64,000 nucleotides of DNA from Chrysophaeum taylorii (taxonomy: Eukaryota; Sar; Pelagophyceae; Pelagomonadales; Pelagomonadaceae). The DNA is taken from the NCBI GenBank assembly GCA_029834535.1, contig JAQMWT010000674.1:62001-126000 (forward strand), given 5' to 3'. Made by a program: the position numbers and the translations under genes. Shown here piece by piece: positions 41,868 through 51,850 of this stretch. Within the stretch, counting starts at the first letter, position 1. Every line of letters starts with the position of its first letter. Below the pieces are notes generated by a model. It was not told where the DNA came from and made no database searches. It worked only from the letters and a program-made list of their open reading frames with translations.

Positions 41868-44800
41868 TCAGGACGAGGGAGCGTTGAAGGAGGAGAGGTT
41901 TATGACGGTCGAGGGCGTGAGGCGCCGGCCTGCGGCGCGGGTAATTATTGGAATAATAAAAAACTCACGTCGATAGAAGAGGACGTAGGCTGCCTCGGTG
42001 ACTATCTGGTGCGGCCCTACCTCCTCGACGATGTCGTCGTCGACGTGGAGCCATCGGTAGGTTGTGTCGTCGTGGGCGGCGGGAAAGGAGGAGGCAACCT
42101 CCTCGACGCCGTCCCTGGAACAGGGGACGGCGCGGACGCAGGCCGTGTAGTGTCCCTGGGCGAGGCCGCCGAGATGGTTAATGACGGCAAAGAGGTCGTA
42201 AAGCATGCCGCCGTGGAAAATCTCGTTTCTTGCCTCTTGGGAAACCCATTTGGACATGTCCAAGGCGGTGAGGGGAAACTCGACGCGAGTGTTAATCTTC
42301 TCGCGCCACTGAGAGCTCGCGAGGAAGCGCTTCATGTGGATGACGAGGATGTCCGGGAGCTTCCAGGGTTCGATGCGGGAGACGGCGCGCCGGTTGACCT
42401 TGCACTTTGGGCAGAACCAGACGTTGTCGTCGGCGAGGAGTTCCTCTTTGGTGAAGGCGTCGAGACACGAGGCGAGGGGGACGCCGTCGTGTCTGCGGCG
42501 GCGGCGGGGGTCGGATCCTCCTCCTCCTCCTCCTCCTCCTCCGGCGTCGTCGTCGTCGTCGTCGTCGTCGAGGTCCGCGCACGAGGCGTCGACGACGGCC
42601 GTCTCGAGGATGTCCTCGTAGGCCTGGGGGTCGGTCCAGTCTAGAGCGAGGACGAGACCCTCGGGGACGACGTCACCGACGAGGAGCTTGGCGCCGCCCG
42701 AGAGTATGTCGGGCGGCTTGTCGTCGCGAGCCTGGTGATGATGGTCGCGCGTTCCGACGACCCGGCGCCGCGGGGGTTGCCAGCGGATCGCGGTCAGGTT
42801 TGCTTGCGCGGCGACGCGGACGGAAAAAACCGGCGTCTCAGCAGCAGCTGCTGCTGCTCTTCGCTTATGGAAGTAAGAAAGGGCCTGGGCCGTTACTTTG
42901 CGGTGGAGTTTTGCGACGGGCGCATCCGAGTCGACGCGCACGACGAAGGGCGTTCCGAAGAGCTCGAGGCCCTGCGCGGGCGCGATGCGGCGCGCTCCGT
43001 TCGTCCGACTCCTCGAGGAATCCGTCTCGTCGTCCTCCTCCTCCTCTTCCTCCTCGTCGGGGAGCGGCGGCGGCGGGGGCTCGCGGGTTCTTTCGCGCCG
43101 GTGAACGACTTGAATTTCCAGTTTTCGCGCGCGTCTCTTCGATTTCGAGTAGGCCGGCGCGAGCTTGTCCCAGTCTTCTCGCGCGTACCACTCGTCCCAG
43201 CGCGGTGCGAACCGGTCAAACCGGACGCGCCGGTGGCCCTTTTCGTCGATCGCGACGACCGAGCCCGCGTACCACTGGTTCCGGTGGTCGAGCGCGTCGA
43301 GCCGCGCCCCCAAACCGAGGCCGTCGATCGACTCGGGCCACGTCTCCTCGGCCACGGGATCTTCTTCATCGCAAGAGGAGGAGGAGGAGGAAGAACCCAT
43401 TTCGTACGCGACGACGGCGTCGTCGTCGCCGACGCGCGCGAGGGGCTCGCCGTCGTCCCACACTTTCAACACCCGATGCCGGAATACGTCTCCGAGCACC
43501 AAATCGCGCGCGGGAACTCCGCTCTTCTTCTCGAGGGCGGCCTTGAGGTCCCCCACCGTCCCGAGCCGCGGCAGCTCGAAGGCGTACTTGATCGCGTTTA
43601 CGACGCCGCCGCCGCCGCCGCCGCCGCGATCATCCTCGCGCGCCGCCGCCGCCGCCGCCGCGGGCGTCGCTCCCCCCCGCGAACAAGCAGCAGCAGCGAC
43701 GGTCGCCGCCGCCGGCTGCGAGGCGGCGGCGGCGGCGGCGGTGGTGGAAGACCCGTCGAGGTAAGAGCGCCAAGTCTTCTTTGTCGGCGGCGCGGGACCT
43801 GCGTCCTTGTGGGCCTCCTTGCTGCTTTCCACCACGAGGAGAGAGAGACTCGAGTGGCGGTGTTTCGGGACGAGCGCGACGCGGATCGGGCGGTCGCGCG
43901 GCGCCGGGAGCGGAACGCTCAAGTACATAAACGTCTCGAACTTGAGGCTCCGCTTGTCGCAGGTCGTGCACCGACGCTCGGACATGAGCTGTCCCTGGAA
44001 AAGATCGACGATGACCGAGCGGTTCCGCAGCAGGTACCGGTCCCAGGCCTCGCGGCCGGCGACGACGCTCGTTAGCTTGTCGACCTCGTCGTCGTCTGGT
44101 TCGACGACGTAAGGCTTGTCGACCACGCGATTCACGTCCTCGTGGAGCATGTCGAGCATCTCGGCCAAAAACTCCTGGGAATCGTGCTGGTCGTTCCCCG
44201 CGAACTGCGGCTTGACGCGCGCGAGCGCCCGCTTGAATTTGTGGGGCGCGACGCACCTATACTGCTCGCTCCAGAGTTGCCGAAGGACGGCGGCAAACTC
44301 CTCGACCATCCGACCCTGATATCCGAGGGGATTCGTGCGGTTGATCTCCGAGGTGTAGCTCTCGCTCAAACAGTACGCTCGGAGCAACGGCGTGTGCGAG
44401 AGGCACTGGAGCGCCGAGTTCATGAAGCACGTGTTCCCGAGGTTCACGAGGCCCGTCGCTCCCGGGACGGCGTGCTGCTTCGGGCCGGTCAACGCCTTGC
44501 CGTTCGCCTTGTCCGACGACGACTCGGAAACGCCTCCGGTTTTCGGAGGAGCCAGCTTCGATCCCTCCAGTCGCGGCGACGACCCGTTTGTCGTACTCTG
44601 GCTCAAATCTTGCCGGGATTCGTCGGCTCGGGCCGGAGGCGGGACGCGCGTCCCGGGCGGCGCGAGGCTCGGCGACGACGCGTCGTAGGCCTCGTCCCAC
44701 TTGGGCGCGAACCGGTCGAACCGCACTCTCACGCGCCGCACCCCGTCCTCGTCGTTGGCGTTCGACACGGCCACGATCCACCCCGAGAACCACTTGCCGC

Positions 44801-46841
44801 GGTAGTCGCACGCGTCCACGCGGTCTCCCACCTTGAAGTCTCGAAAATCCTGCGGCTCGACGAGCTTCGCGCGCGGCCAGTTCCCCGAAGGATCCGCGAG
44901 CTCCACCATCAGCTCGTCCTGCGGCTCGATTCCCGCCTCGGCCAGCGACGCGAACTTGGCCGACGACACGAGCCGCCATCGCAGCATCGCCGGTTGGTGG
45001 TGTTGTTGTTGTTGTTCCTTGGTCGTCGTCTTGCGCCCGCGCTTCTTCGAGTGCGCCGGCCGGCCCCGCCGCACCCACAGCCGTACGGAGCCCTTGCTCG
45101 ACCGCGCCAACACCTTCTCCCCGGCCGTCCTCCTCCCCAGCAGCTCCACCTCGCCGTTCGTCGCCGCCGCCTGCTGTTGTTGCGCCGCCGAAGGTCCGGA
45201 TTTTTTCGCCGCGAGCGGCGACGACAGCGAAATGAACGACTTCTTCTTCTTCCCGCCGCCGCCGCCGCCCCCGGCGAAACTCTGATGATGATGATGATGC
45301 TGCTGCTTGGGGGTCTCGCGCGGGACCACCGGCGTCGTCGTCGTGACCGCCGGCGCCGACAAGACCGCGCGCAAGGCCGCGTCGGTCTCGGCCTCGTCGT
45401 CGTAATCGTTGGCAAAGAGCGCGGCCGCGAGCGCCGAAATCTGGCGATTCTGTTCGGGCGCGAGGTCGTCATCCTCGTCCTCCTCCTCCTCCTCCTCCTC
45501 CTCCTCCAAACACAACTGCTTCCAAAAGAGGGCGCGCCACAGAAGCTCGCGGCGCTCGAGGACGGCCAACGGGAGGTCGGGGTCAAACCTACCGACGAGG
45601 CGCTTGGCCAAGGCCGTCTTCAAGAGCTCGCCGCGGCCGTCGCACAAGGACAAGCGCAGGGAAAGGGGGTGAAGCTGGACCCGGTTCCCCGAGAGCGCGG
45701 TCCGCGCGATCGCCGGGCCGCCACCGTACCAGAGCGAGACCAAATCCCACACCCTATCGGGCACGAGCACCAAGTCGACGCCGGCCCGCGCGTCGGGCTT
45801 GAGAAGGTCCTCGTCAGCGCAGAGGCGCGAGTTGTCGATCTCGTCGGGACGCTGGTCCTGCGGCCCGCCGCTCGGCAGGACCGGGGGCTCGAGGGTCTTG
45901 TTGGGCGCGAGGTGGTCGACACCCACGTACCGGCACCAGTCGTCGAACCAAGACTTGGAGACGACGAACGCCGCGTCTCCCGGCGCGACGTTCGCCTCGC
46001 GCCACGCCTCCTCGACCAAGCGTCTTTCGGATCGCGGGGTCGACAGGACACTCAGGGGTCCAAGAGCTCGGTCCACAACCGGCTCGGGGAGCTTGGAGTC
46101 GCTCCACTCGATAAATTTACGGAAACTAAGCGGTTCGGCCTCCTGCGGCGCCACTCCGCAAAAGTCGGACAGCGCGTCCATCCCCACCCTACCCAGCTTT
46201 GGGGACCCCTCGTCCTCGTCGTCGAGGTCCCCCAGCGCCAGCTCCTCGTGCAGGAGCTGGGCCTGCTGCTGCGCGGCCGTCGCGTGCTGCATCGGGCTGC
46301 TCTGCTCGCTTCCGTTGCTCGTCGTACCGACGTTCCCCGACGTCGAAGAACTCGGCGCGACCAGGTGCTCGTATATCGCGAACAGGCAAAACAAAAACCG
46401 CAGCCGCTCGACGCGGTTCCCGCGGCAGCACCACGACAACGCGCGGCAAAAGTCGCGAAAGGTCACCACGCCCGCGCCCGTCGAGTCAAACAAATTGAAG
46501 ACCGCCTGCCCGACCGGCTTCTTCAGCCGCGCCTCGACTTGCCGCAACTCCTCGAACACATCCAGAAAGGCCTGCTTGTCGAGGCCCCGCGCCTTGGACC
46601 CGCCGGACAACCGCGCCCCCCGATACAACCGCTGCAGAATAGTCACCTCGCCAGCGCGCCACCGGTTCAGCAGCGCGTTGGTCCGTTGGGCCGTCACCGG
46701 GTCCTCGAACACGGCCGACGTCGACCGGGTGCTGCTCGCCGACATCTTACAGATATTCCCCATCACGCTGCACAGCCCCCACCGCTTCCCTCGGCGCCGC
46801 CCCCCCACCGATGTGGCCCCCTTCTTCGTCGTGGTCACCAC
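41868..46841 (-). CDS. Ubiquitin-specific protease, USP32/USP15-like (1,657 aa)
   Basis: This is a cysteine deubiquitinase. The catalytic domain begins near residue 800 with GLVNLGNTCFMNSALQCL (Cys box). A QHDSQEFLAEMLD box follows, and the domain ends with GGLAQGHYTACVRA (His) and the WLHVDDDIV acidic residue. Zinc-ribbon pairs CTTC and CPKC lie in the inserts. N-terminal residues about 60-160 show calcineurin-B-like EF-hand helices (VFNLFDSTGAGVVTFRDFC), as in USP32; the DUSP part is less clear. Two tudor/chromo-barrel-like repeats, each with a VRFDRFAPxWDExY core, occur before the catalytic box and inside the catalytic insert. Poly-E, poly-D, poly-H and glycine runs are frequent. The frame is intact and intronless. 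The likely role is removal of ubiquitin; targets unknown. Confidence 0.88.
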   Translation of the reverse strand: MVTTTKKGATSVGGRRRGKRWGLCSVMGNICKMSASSTRSTSAVFEDPVTAQRTNALLNRWRAGEVTILQRLYRGARLSGGSKARGLDKQAFLDVFEELRQVEARLKKPVGQAVFNLFDSTGAGVVTFRDFCRALSWCCRGNRVERLRFLFCLFAIYEHLVAPSSSTSGNVGTTSNGSEQSSPMQHATAAQQQAQLLHEELALGDLDDEDEGSPKLGRVGMDALSDFCGVAPQEAEPLSFRKFIEWSDSKLPEPVVDRALGPLSVLSTPRSERRLVEEAWREANVAPGDAAFVVSKSWFDDWCRYVGVDHLAPNKTLEPPVLPSGGPQDQRPDEIDNSRLCADEDLLKPDARAGVDLVLVPDRVWDLVSLWYGGGPAIARTALSGNRVQLHPLSLRLSLCDGRGELLKTALAKRLVGRFDPDLPLAVLERRELLWRALFWKQLCLEEEEEEEEEDEDDDLAPEQNRQISALAAALFANDYDDEAETDAALRAVLSAPAVTTTTPVVPRETPKQQHHHHHQSFAGGGGGGGKKKKSFISLSSPLAAKKSGPSAAQQQQAAATNGEVELLGRRTAGEKVLARSSKGSVRLWVRRGRPAHSKKRGRKTTTKEQQQQHHQPAMLRWRLVSSAKFASLAEAGIEPQDELMVELADPSGNWPRAKLVEPQDFRDFKVGDRVDACDYRGKWFSGWIVAVSNANDEDGVRRVRVRFDRFAPKWDEAYDASSPSLAPPGTRVPPPARADESRQDLSQSTTNGSSPRLEGSKLAPPKTGGVSESSSDKANGKALTGPKQHAVPGATGLVNLGNTCFMNSALQCLSHTPLLRAYCLSESYTSEINRTNPLGYQGRMVEEFAAVLRQLWSEQYRCVAPHKFKRALARVKPQFAGNDQHDSQEFLAEMLDMLHEDVNRVVDKPYVVEPDDDEVDKLTSVVAGREAWDRYLLRNRSVIVDLFQGQLMSERRCTTCDKRSLKFETFMYLSVPLPAPRDRPIRVALVPKHRHSSLSLLVVESSKEAHKDAGPAPPTKKTWRSYLDGSSTTAAAAAASQPAAATVAAAACSRGGATPAAAAAAAREDDRGGGGGGGVVNAIKYAFELPRLGTVGDLKAALEKKSGVPARDLVLGDVFRHRVLKVWDDGEPLARVGDDDAVVAYEMGSSSSSSSCDEEDPVAEETWPESIDGLGLGARLDALDHRNQWYAGSVVAIDEKGHRRVRFDRFAPRWDEWYAREDWDKLAPAYSKSKRRARKLEIQVVHRRERTREPPPPPLPDEEEEEEEDDETDSSRSRTNGARRIAPAQGLELFGTPFVVRVDSDAPVAKLHRKVTAQALSYFHKRRAAAAAAETPVFSVRVAAQANLTAIRWQPPRRRVVGTRDHHHQARDDKPPDILSGGAKLLVGDVVPEGLVLALDWTDPQAYEDILETAVVDASCADLDDDDDDDDAGGGGGGGGGSDPRRRRRHDGVPLASCLDAFTKEELLADDNVWFCPKCKVNRRAVSRIEPWKLPDILVIHMKRFLASSQWREKINTRVEFPLTALDMSKWVSQEARNEIFHGGMLYDLFAVINHLGGLAQGHYTACVRAVPCSRDGVEEVASSFPAAHDDTTYRWLHVDDDIVEEVGPHQIVTEAAYVLFYRREFFIIPIITRAAGRRLTPSTVINLSSFNAPSS

Positions 46842-47380
46842 GAATCAACACCCATCATAGCCTCTCCTCGTCTCTTCTTGTCGCGCCCCGCCCTAATTAA
46901 GGCCGTTCTATATTTGTCCGTTAGTCCAGTCTTTTCTTTTTTTTTCTTTTTCTTTTCTTTTCACACAAAGAGAGCCTTCTTGAACTTCTTCTTCTTCTTC
47001 TTCTTCTTACTATGTGGCCAACTAAGGACGGCTTCACGCTGCTGTCTCACCATCGCCACCGCGCCCGACTTCTCGCGCTATCTGTCTATCTATCTATCTA
47101 TCTATCTATCGCCGCGCGCTACCCGTCGGGCGGGTTTCCTGCGACCGAGCGACCGTCGCGACTCAATTCCTAACTTCCTCCAGAGCGCTACACTATAATG
47201 TGTACAACACTGGCATTCCTTACTCCCTTTTTTCCACTTTCTCCACTTGAGGGTCCTTACTCCTTTTTTTCCGCTTTCTCGACTTGAGGGTTTTCTCTCC
47301 GCGTAATACGGCTGTCTCTCTCTCCTTCCTTACCCTTCCGCAATTATATATTTCATGACTATGGAGAATACAGTCTGAAG
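46842..47380. other. Promoter side of the USP gene; microsatellites
   Basis: It contains poly-pyrimidine tracts, a (TTC)n run at 46985-47008 and a (CTAT)n run near 47082-47110. No coding sequence is supported. The LTR of element B begins somewhere beyond about 47.2 kb. Confidence 0.45.
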
Positions 47381-47623
47381 CTCTTTTCCAACATGGAGTA
47401 GGCCTCCAGGTGCGTACCGTCAGGTGCGGGGTTTTCTGTTTAATTAACAGAGGCTTCGTTCCTCGTTGTCAGTGTAAACGCTTCTATGGGACTTAATGTC
47501 CGTAAGGAGCTAGGGCCTAAATCCCTACCTTGTGTAGTCGCATGTGACAAGCGGAATGGTCTGTACACGCCTAAGACTGCACGCAGTCTCTACCATCTAC
47601 CCGGAGAGGGTCAAATCTCTCCA

Positions 47624-47637
47624 GGTTATGGGCCCAG
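47624..47637 (+). promoter_or_regulatory. Primer-binding site of element B
   Basis: GGTTATGGGCCCAG follows a CA dinucleotide. It is complementary to the anticodon stem-loop of initiator tRNA-Met, the internal-fragment primer used by Drosophila copia. The same 14 bases occur at 51328-51341 in element A. Confidence 0.85.
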
Positions 47638-48111
47638 CTGCGTAGGTGTGTCAGCCCAACTGTGTCGTGCGTATAGTAAAATGGAGTGATCAATTTACGC
47701 CTGATCACGAGTACAACGCGACAATGTGTTTGGCGTCGGTGTACTGTACATATTTGTTGTGTGACGGTGTGTGCCCACCAGGTAAGTTGGTTTGTGACCG
47801 AGTTGGGTCTGCCACTGGTCATGTGCACTCGCATAACGAATAAAATTAAATTTTTCCTACACAAGCCGCGGAAACTTGTACGGGCCTTTCCTTTCATTCC
47901 CCAACAAAAAGACTGACTGCTCGAGAATTAATCCATTCTTCAGTCTCAAGTCATCATGTTTAAAAAAACTTGTTGATTTGTTTGGTCTTGTAAATAAGCC
48001 CACGCTTAAAATAGCGTACTGTACATACGCACCCGCACGTTAGAAACCCTTCATTCGAACGTGTTAAACCTGTTTATCAATCCTCTAACCTACCCTGAGC
48101 AGATCATAACA

Positions 48112-49254
48112 ATGTCAAAACCCAAGCCAATATCCACGACGGATATCTATAAGCAGGAACAAATTCTCGTTGATAAGCTTAACGAGGGATTACGTTTCCA
48201 AGACAATTCAACTAAGGTCAGTTTGCAACTCGAAATGCTTCGTAGGCACATGACAAGCCCATACGCGGACGCGTTGTTCTGTTTCGACTCGTATGACGCT
48301 TATACGCGGAATGCCCCGGAGTACAACCAACTTCTCGAACACGAAGTTAATATCATTTTCTCTCGATGGAAGTCTGAGAAACTTAACGAACTACATCTGC
48401 CTAATGAAGATGCCCTGCCCGAACATTTAAGGACTCGGCACGTAAACCACACTCATCAACTTTCAGTCGATGCGCGCAATGATCTCGAACCACTTTTCTT
48501 TCAAGAGTTATTTAATAATCTTATTCGCCGAATTAAACGAGGATGTTAAACTTGCTAACTAACTAACTAACTTCAGACCTCTCCCGAGCATGGGAGCCAG
48601 GCTAGGTTAAACTTGCACTTTCCCATTTAAATACCCAACTCCCTAAATCACTTGTGTATGATTCGTCACTAACCAATAAATCCTTCTCAGGTCTTTCTAA
48701 AACCGACTGGATTAAACACTGCGAGACCTACGCGGGGTTCTTGTGCACGTTTTTTAATTTAGAATCTCAAGATCGACCTGCCCTCGCCATGTGGACGACA
48801 CAACTGAAGAAAATTTACGCGCTAACTGCGCATCCTAATAAGACACGAGCCATAATGTTGTTATCCTATCATTACTACGAAACTGTATCTTGTACGGAAG
48901 TCACTGAATTTAAATCTCAATTTAATCGAATGTCTCTAAATGTTAATTGGTATGCTCATGTATTTGTCGAAACAACAACTTCTTGCTTTTCAAACTCAGG
49001 CAAATCAATTGAATCATGACGAAGCATCAATTCAATTTAATGATTCCATAATCGCACTCAAGGCTCGCGAGGAGATTTATCGTTTATATGCTAACCCCTC
49101 TGACCACGAGCGCTATGCACAATCGCTATTAGAATGGTGCAAACTTTACGAAACACGCTCGGGGAACAACTCGACTCGCGATCCTGATGTTTTAAAGCTA
49201 GTGGATCCCAGTGATGTTCGCCCGTTACTGGAGTTCTTGTTAAAGATATTCAAG
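48112..49254 (+). pseudogene. Element B gag, frameshifted and interrupted
   Basis: It is homologous along its length to the 374-residue gag of element A. Shared features are the start (DIYKQEQILVDKLNEGLRFQ vs DILKLEAPVLEFLNEGNRFQ), the DADALFxxDSYDAYTR-type segment, TYAGFLCTFFNLES and KTRAIMLL. It is split by a 52-bp LINE insertion at 48555-48606 and a frameshift near 48975, and it stops where the Helitron-like block begins at 49255. No CCHC zinc knuckle is present. Confidence 0.8.
48546..48615 (-). mobile_element. Tiny LINE-tail insertion, copy 2 (52 bp)
   Basis: The insert 48555-48606 consists only of the (CTAA)n tail and about 35 bp of the 3' end shared with copies 1 and 3. It is flanked by a perfect 9-bp duplication TTAAACTTG (48546-48554 and 48607-48615) and lies inside gag of element B. 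Confidence 0.85.
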
Positions 49255-49590
49255 TGCAGGCCAGTAAGTTCACCTAGTCCAAATCTCCAACCCTAGAAAG
49301 CTCACCTGGTCCCATTTAGTTCACCTGGTCAGTTAGTTCACTTAGTCCCAGTCTCTAACCCGGCGCAAACCCACGCGTGCTCACACCCACTCACCCCACT
49401 CTCCTTTGAGCTCGTCGCTCTCACCCCCGCCAATCTCAGGTGCTTTGATCCGCACACGCCTCTAGCCTTTGCGTTTACTCTTTAAAACACCAGTAAGTTC
49501 ACCTGGTCCCAGTAATGTGGTCACTAAGTTCACCGAGTCCCAATCTCAAACCCCAGTAAGTTCACCTGGTCCCAGTTAGTTCACCTACAG
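49255..49590 (-). repeat. Minisatellite of the inverted Helitron-like copy
   Basis: About nine imperfect copies of the CCAGTAAGTTCACCTGGTC unit occur in two groups. The spacer (49370-49490) is homologous to 770-880. Confidence 0.8.
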
Positions 49591-50261
49591 TGCGCGAGTA
49601 GACGCCGGGAGAGGGGGCTTATCGGTATTGCGCAGCACGTTTGGGGTAGGGTGGAGTCGTCGACCCAGAAGAGGATATCCTCGGGGTTGCCGACTCGACA
49701 GAGAGCCACGTAGAGCTGGACGTGGCAGAAGACGGGCTTGGGCAAGAGGACGCCGGCCTTGCGGGGCGTCTGCCCCTGGCTATTGGTGATCGTTTGGCGT
49801 CGGCGAGGCTTAAGGGATACTGGTTGGAGGAGCCTCGGTGACACGACACGATCGATGATGTATCGGGTGCCGTTGCAGAGGCCGTGCGACGGGTCGAGGT
49901 TGCGAAGACTTTAAGCTCGCGATCAAAGTCAGCATGCCGTTGGTGGTCAGGGAGTTGAAAACTCGACTGTAAAGAACGAGGCGTCGTCTTCCGACCCAAC
50001 CTAGTCGGCCGAAAAGAACTCCGACGCCTCGTCTCCGCGAAAGGCCGCGGTCATGCGCGCGTTGTCAGCATCGACAACATCGTTTCGACGGGGCGTGAGA
50101 ATGGCGCGCTGAAAGAGCCGACGCGGGTCGTCGAAATAGTCTGCGAGGTCGCCGTGGACGGCTTGGAGGATCAATGTTTGGCTCGTGCCTACCTGAGCCT
50201 TACCCTGATTCGAGGGACATTCGCCGCAAACCCACCCACATCCTTCATGCCCCCCACACAC
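49577..50261 (-). pseudogene. Helitron PIF1-like helicase C-terminal fragment, inverted copy
   Basis: Minus-strand frames give LADYFDDPRRLFQRAILTPR followed by NDVVDADNARM and FFSAD. After a frameshift come RQTITNSQGQTPRKAGVLLP and KPVFCHVQLYVALCRVGNPED. These fit the late helicase motifs of Helitron RepHel proteins (I-L-T-P-x-N-x-x-V-D-x-x-N; S-Q-G-Q-T; L-Y-V-A-L-S-R-V). It is broken by at least one frameshift. Confidence 0.65.
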
Positions 50262-50290
50262 ACCCCCCTCTTAGCAGTCGACCTTTAAAG
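50208..50290 (+). repeat. Partial copy of dispersed repeat R1
   Basis: It shares the CCCACCCACATCCTTCATGC and CTCTTAGCAGTCGACC segments with 50774-50846 and, inverted, with 23165-23230. Confidence 0.65.
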
Positions 50291-50621
50291 ACAGTTGTGG
50301 CAGTAACGCCCATTTCCCCCACTTACCTGCCTGCCACCTGACTTACCCTGGTTGTTGCCCTGGTATTGACCTTGCACTGATGGGGGGATGTCACCTTGAC
50401 ACCCTCACCTGCGCTTCCACTGAACCCAATGCACCAGGCATTTGTATTGCTTTCTTGCTGTCTTCTTGCTATTACCCTCATTTTGATTGTCCGACTTCGT
50501 GATGGCGTGAGGTATTACGCTGAGATCGGGCGCGTGGTGGTTTCACCCGCGGTTCGGGTTGGGAGAAAGGGTTGTTGAGGCCCCTGGTCCGGCCAGGAGG
50601 GGCGGGTATCTGAGAAAACCA

Positions 50622-50846
50622 CTACACAGTCGCACATACGCCCGGCGGCAGCATGCGTACGACCTCCGGGCGGGGCCCGTCCTCTCTTCGCCTGCCCCAC
50701 GACTCGGCGATGACCCCGACTAGGCCCCGCATACTTATCTACGCCTGTCAGGCACATCCCTCCTACCCCACAAAACCACCCACGTCCTTCCTTCATGCAC
50801 CACACACACACACCCCTCTTAGCAGTCGACCTTTAAAGACAGACGA
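50622..50846 (+). repeat. Dispersed repeat R1 (copy 3, inverted)
   Basis: It matches 23165-23381 in the opposite orientation, and the part 50669-50770 matches the window start (1-94). It precedes the small ORF at 50851. Confidence 0.7.
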
Positions 50847-50850
50847 TACA

Positions 50851-51054
50851 ATGTCCAACACCATCTCGAACCTTCTAGAGACAGATAAAGAGTCTCACAT
50901 CGTAGAAGAAAAGGATCAAGTTGAAACTCCTGCTCCTGCAAAGTCCCCCAGTGATGCGGAGCAGAGGGGGACTGCTGAAACGGAAAAGATGTTTCACACT
51001 TTTCTTTCTATCTGTAGAGAAACCTGCTGCCTCTTACCCTTATCCGTCCGTTGA
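50851..51054 (+). CDS. Short ORF upstream of element A LTR (67 aa), uncertain
   Basis: The frame starts shortly after the R1 repeat and encodes an acidic peptide (MSNTISNLLETDKESHIVEE). I do not recognise it. The following sequence has two pyrimidine-rich TAG/CAG ends (near 51020 and 51096) that look like 3' splice sites, so this may be a truncated exon of a mobile-element or host gene. Real coding status is doubtful. Confidence 0.25.
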   Translation: MSNTISNLLETDKESHIVEEKDQVETPAPAKSPSDAEQRGTAETEKMFHTFLSICRETCCLLPLSVR

Positions 51055-51095
51055 GAACATGATCTCTTCCTTACCCTTCTTCTTCCTTTCTACAC

Positions 51096-51327
51096 AGTCA
51101 ATTAGTCCTCTGATTTGTGCTCAAGCTCATCATCATGGTCTAGCGCGTCCCGAGGTATGTAGCACTATACACTTAACTTTTCTCGTGTAGTTCCAGATGC
51201 CGCTTGTCGTGTTCTGAGGATGCAGGGAACATAACCTTTCATTCCCCGAATTAAATACGTCCAGACGTTCATGATGAGACGGGGTGGTTTCAAAGGTGAT
51301 TTACCACTGCATGCTAAATGCTCTGCA
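51096..51327 (+). repeat. 5' LTR of element A
   Basis: It is the same length (232 bp) as 60726-60957, with about 11 differences by hand (roughly 95% identity). The 3' edge is fixed by the primer-binding site that follows the terminal TGCA. The 5' edge is the limit of identity, which does not start with TG, so the true LTR start may lie slightly inside. It includes the last codons of pol. Confidence 0.7.
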
Positions 51328-51341
51328 GGTTATGGGCCCAG
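51328..51341 (+). promoter_or_regulatory. Primer-binding site of element A
   Basis: GGTTATGGGCCCAG directly after the LTR end CA is complementary to the anticodon region of initiator tRNA-Met, as in Drosophila copia. It is identical to the site of element B. Confidence 0.87.
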
Positions 51342-51850
51342 GCGGTTTCCTGTGAAGCCATGTGTCAACGCGTGCTCGTAACCTATGGGCTTTGGACTGT
51401 TACCGCGCCGGTCCAGCCTCGCCACGCTAACACGCTTGTTAATATAACGCCATTACCATTGGGCTGTATATAGCATATTTTGCACACGTGATCGTGTAAC
51501 CTTGTGTGCACCTGTTCATAGTATCGTACTGTCATGTTAATGTTGATGTGTGTGTAAGTTGGCTAGCCTGTACTCTTGCACACATGTTATGGAATATTTT
51601 GGGTACGTCCACTCGTACATTCCATGGCAATGCACCTACCAAGCTCCTTGAGAGCACCAAAATAACCAGCTGCCTTGAGTGACTACGCTTAGCGGCACTA
51701 CTCTGGACGCACAGCTTGCACAGTTGTCAAATAGACATTTTTTTCCTTCGATAACGCATGAGTGTACATAGACACCGATAGACAGACCCCTTAGAATGTC
51801 GATACAGTGTCAACTGCGTGACTGAACCCACAGGTTCCCCGTCAACTGCT

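Larger units (their letters stand above)
47380..49254 (+). mobile_element. Copia element B, 5' part (LTR end, primer site, gag)
   Basis: The 5' LTR must end at 47623, just before the primer-binding site; its start is unknown because the matching 3' LTR is outside the window. Gag remains follow from 48112. At 49255 the homology is cut by the Helitron-like block. Homology to copy A resumes at 60958 with the protease region of the same family. The simplest view is one element interrupted by later insertions. Confidence 0.7.
49255..50261 (-). mobile_element. Helitron-like relic, inverted copy
   Basis: This is the inverted counterpart of the block at 1-975. It has the minisatellite (49255-49590) at its 3' end and the helicase fragment (49577-50261) upstream on the minus strand. 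Its 3' boundary abuts the truncated gag of element B. Confidence 0.6.

Noticed and set aside
44142-47198. Plus-strand ORF of 1,018 codons
   Set aside because: It is antisense to the USP gene, very rich in R and L, and has no motif. The minus-strand frame carries clear catalytic boxes.
51325-51341. CAG/GTTATGG as a 5' splice site at the element A leader
   Set aside because: The same 14 bases occur after the LTR of B and match the copia half-tRNA primer site, which explains them better.
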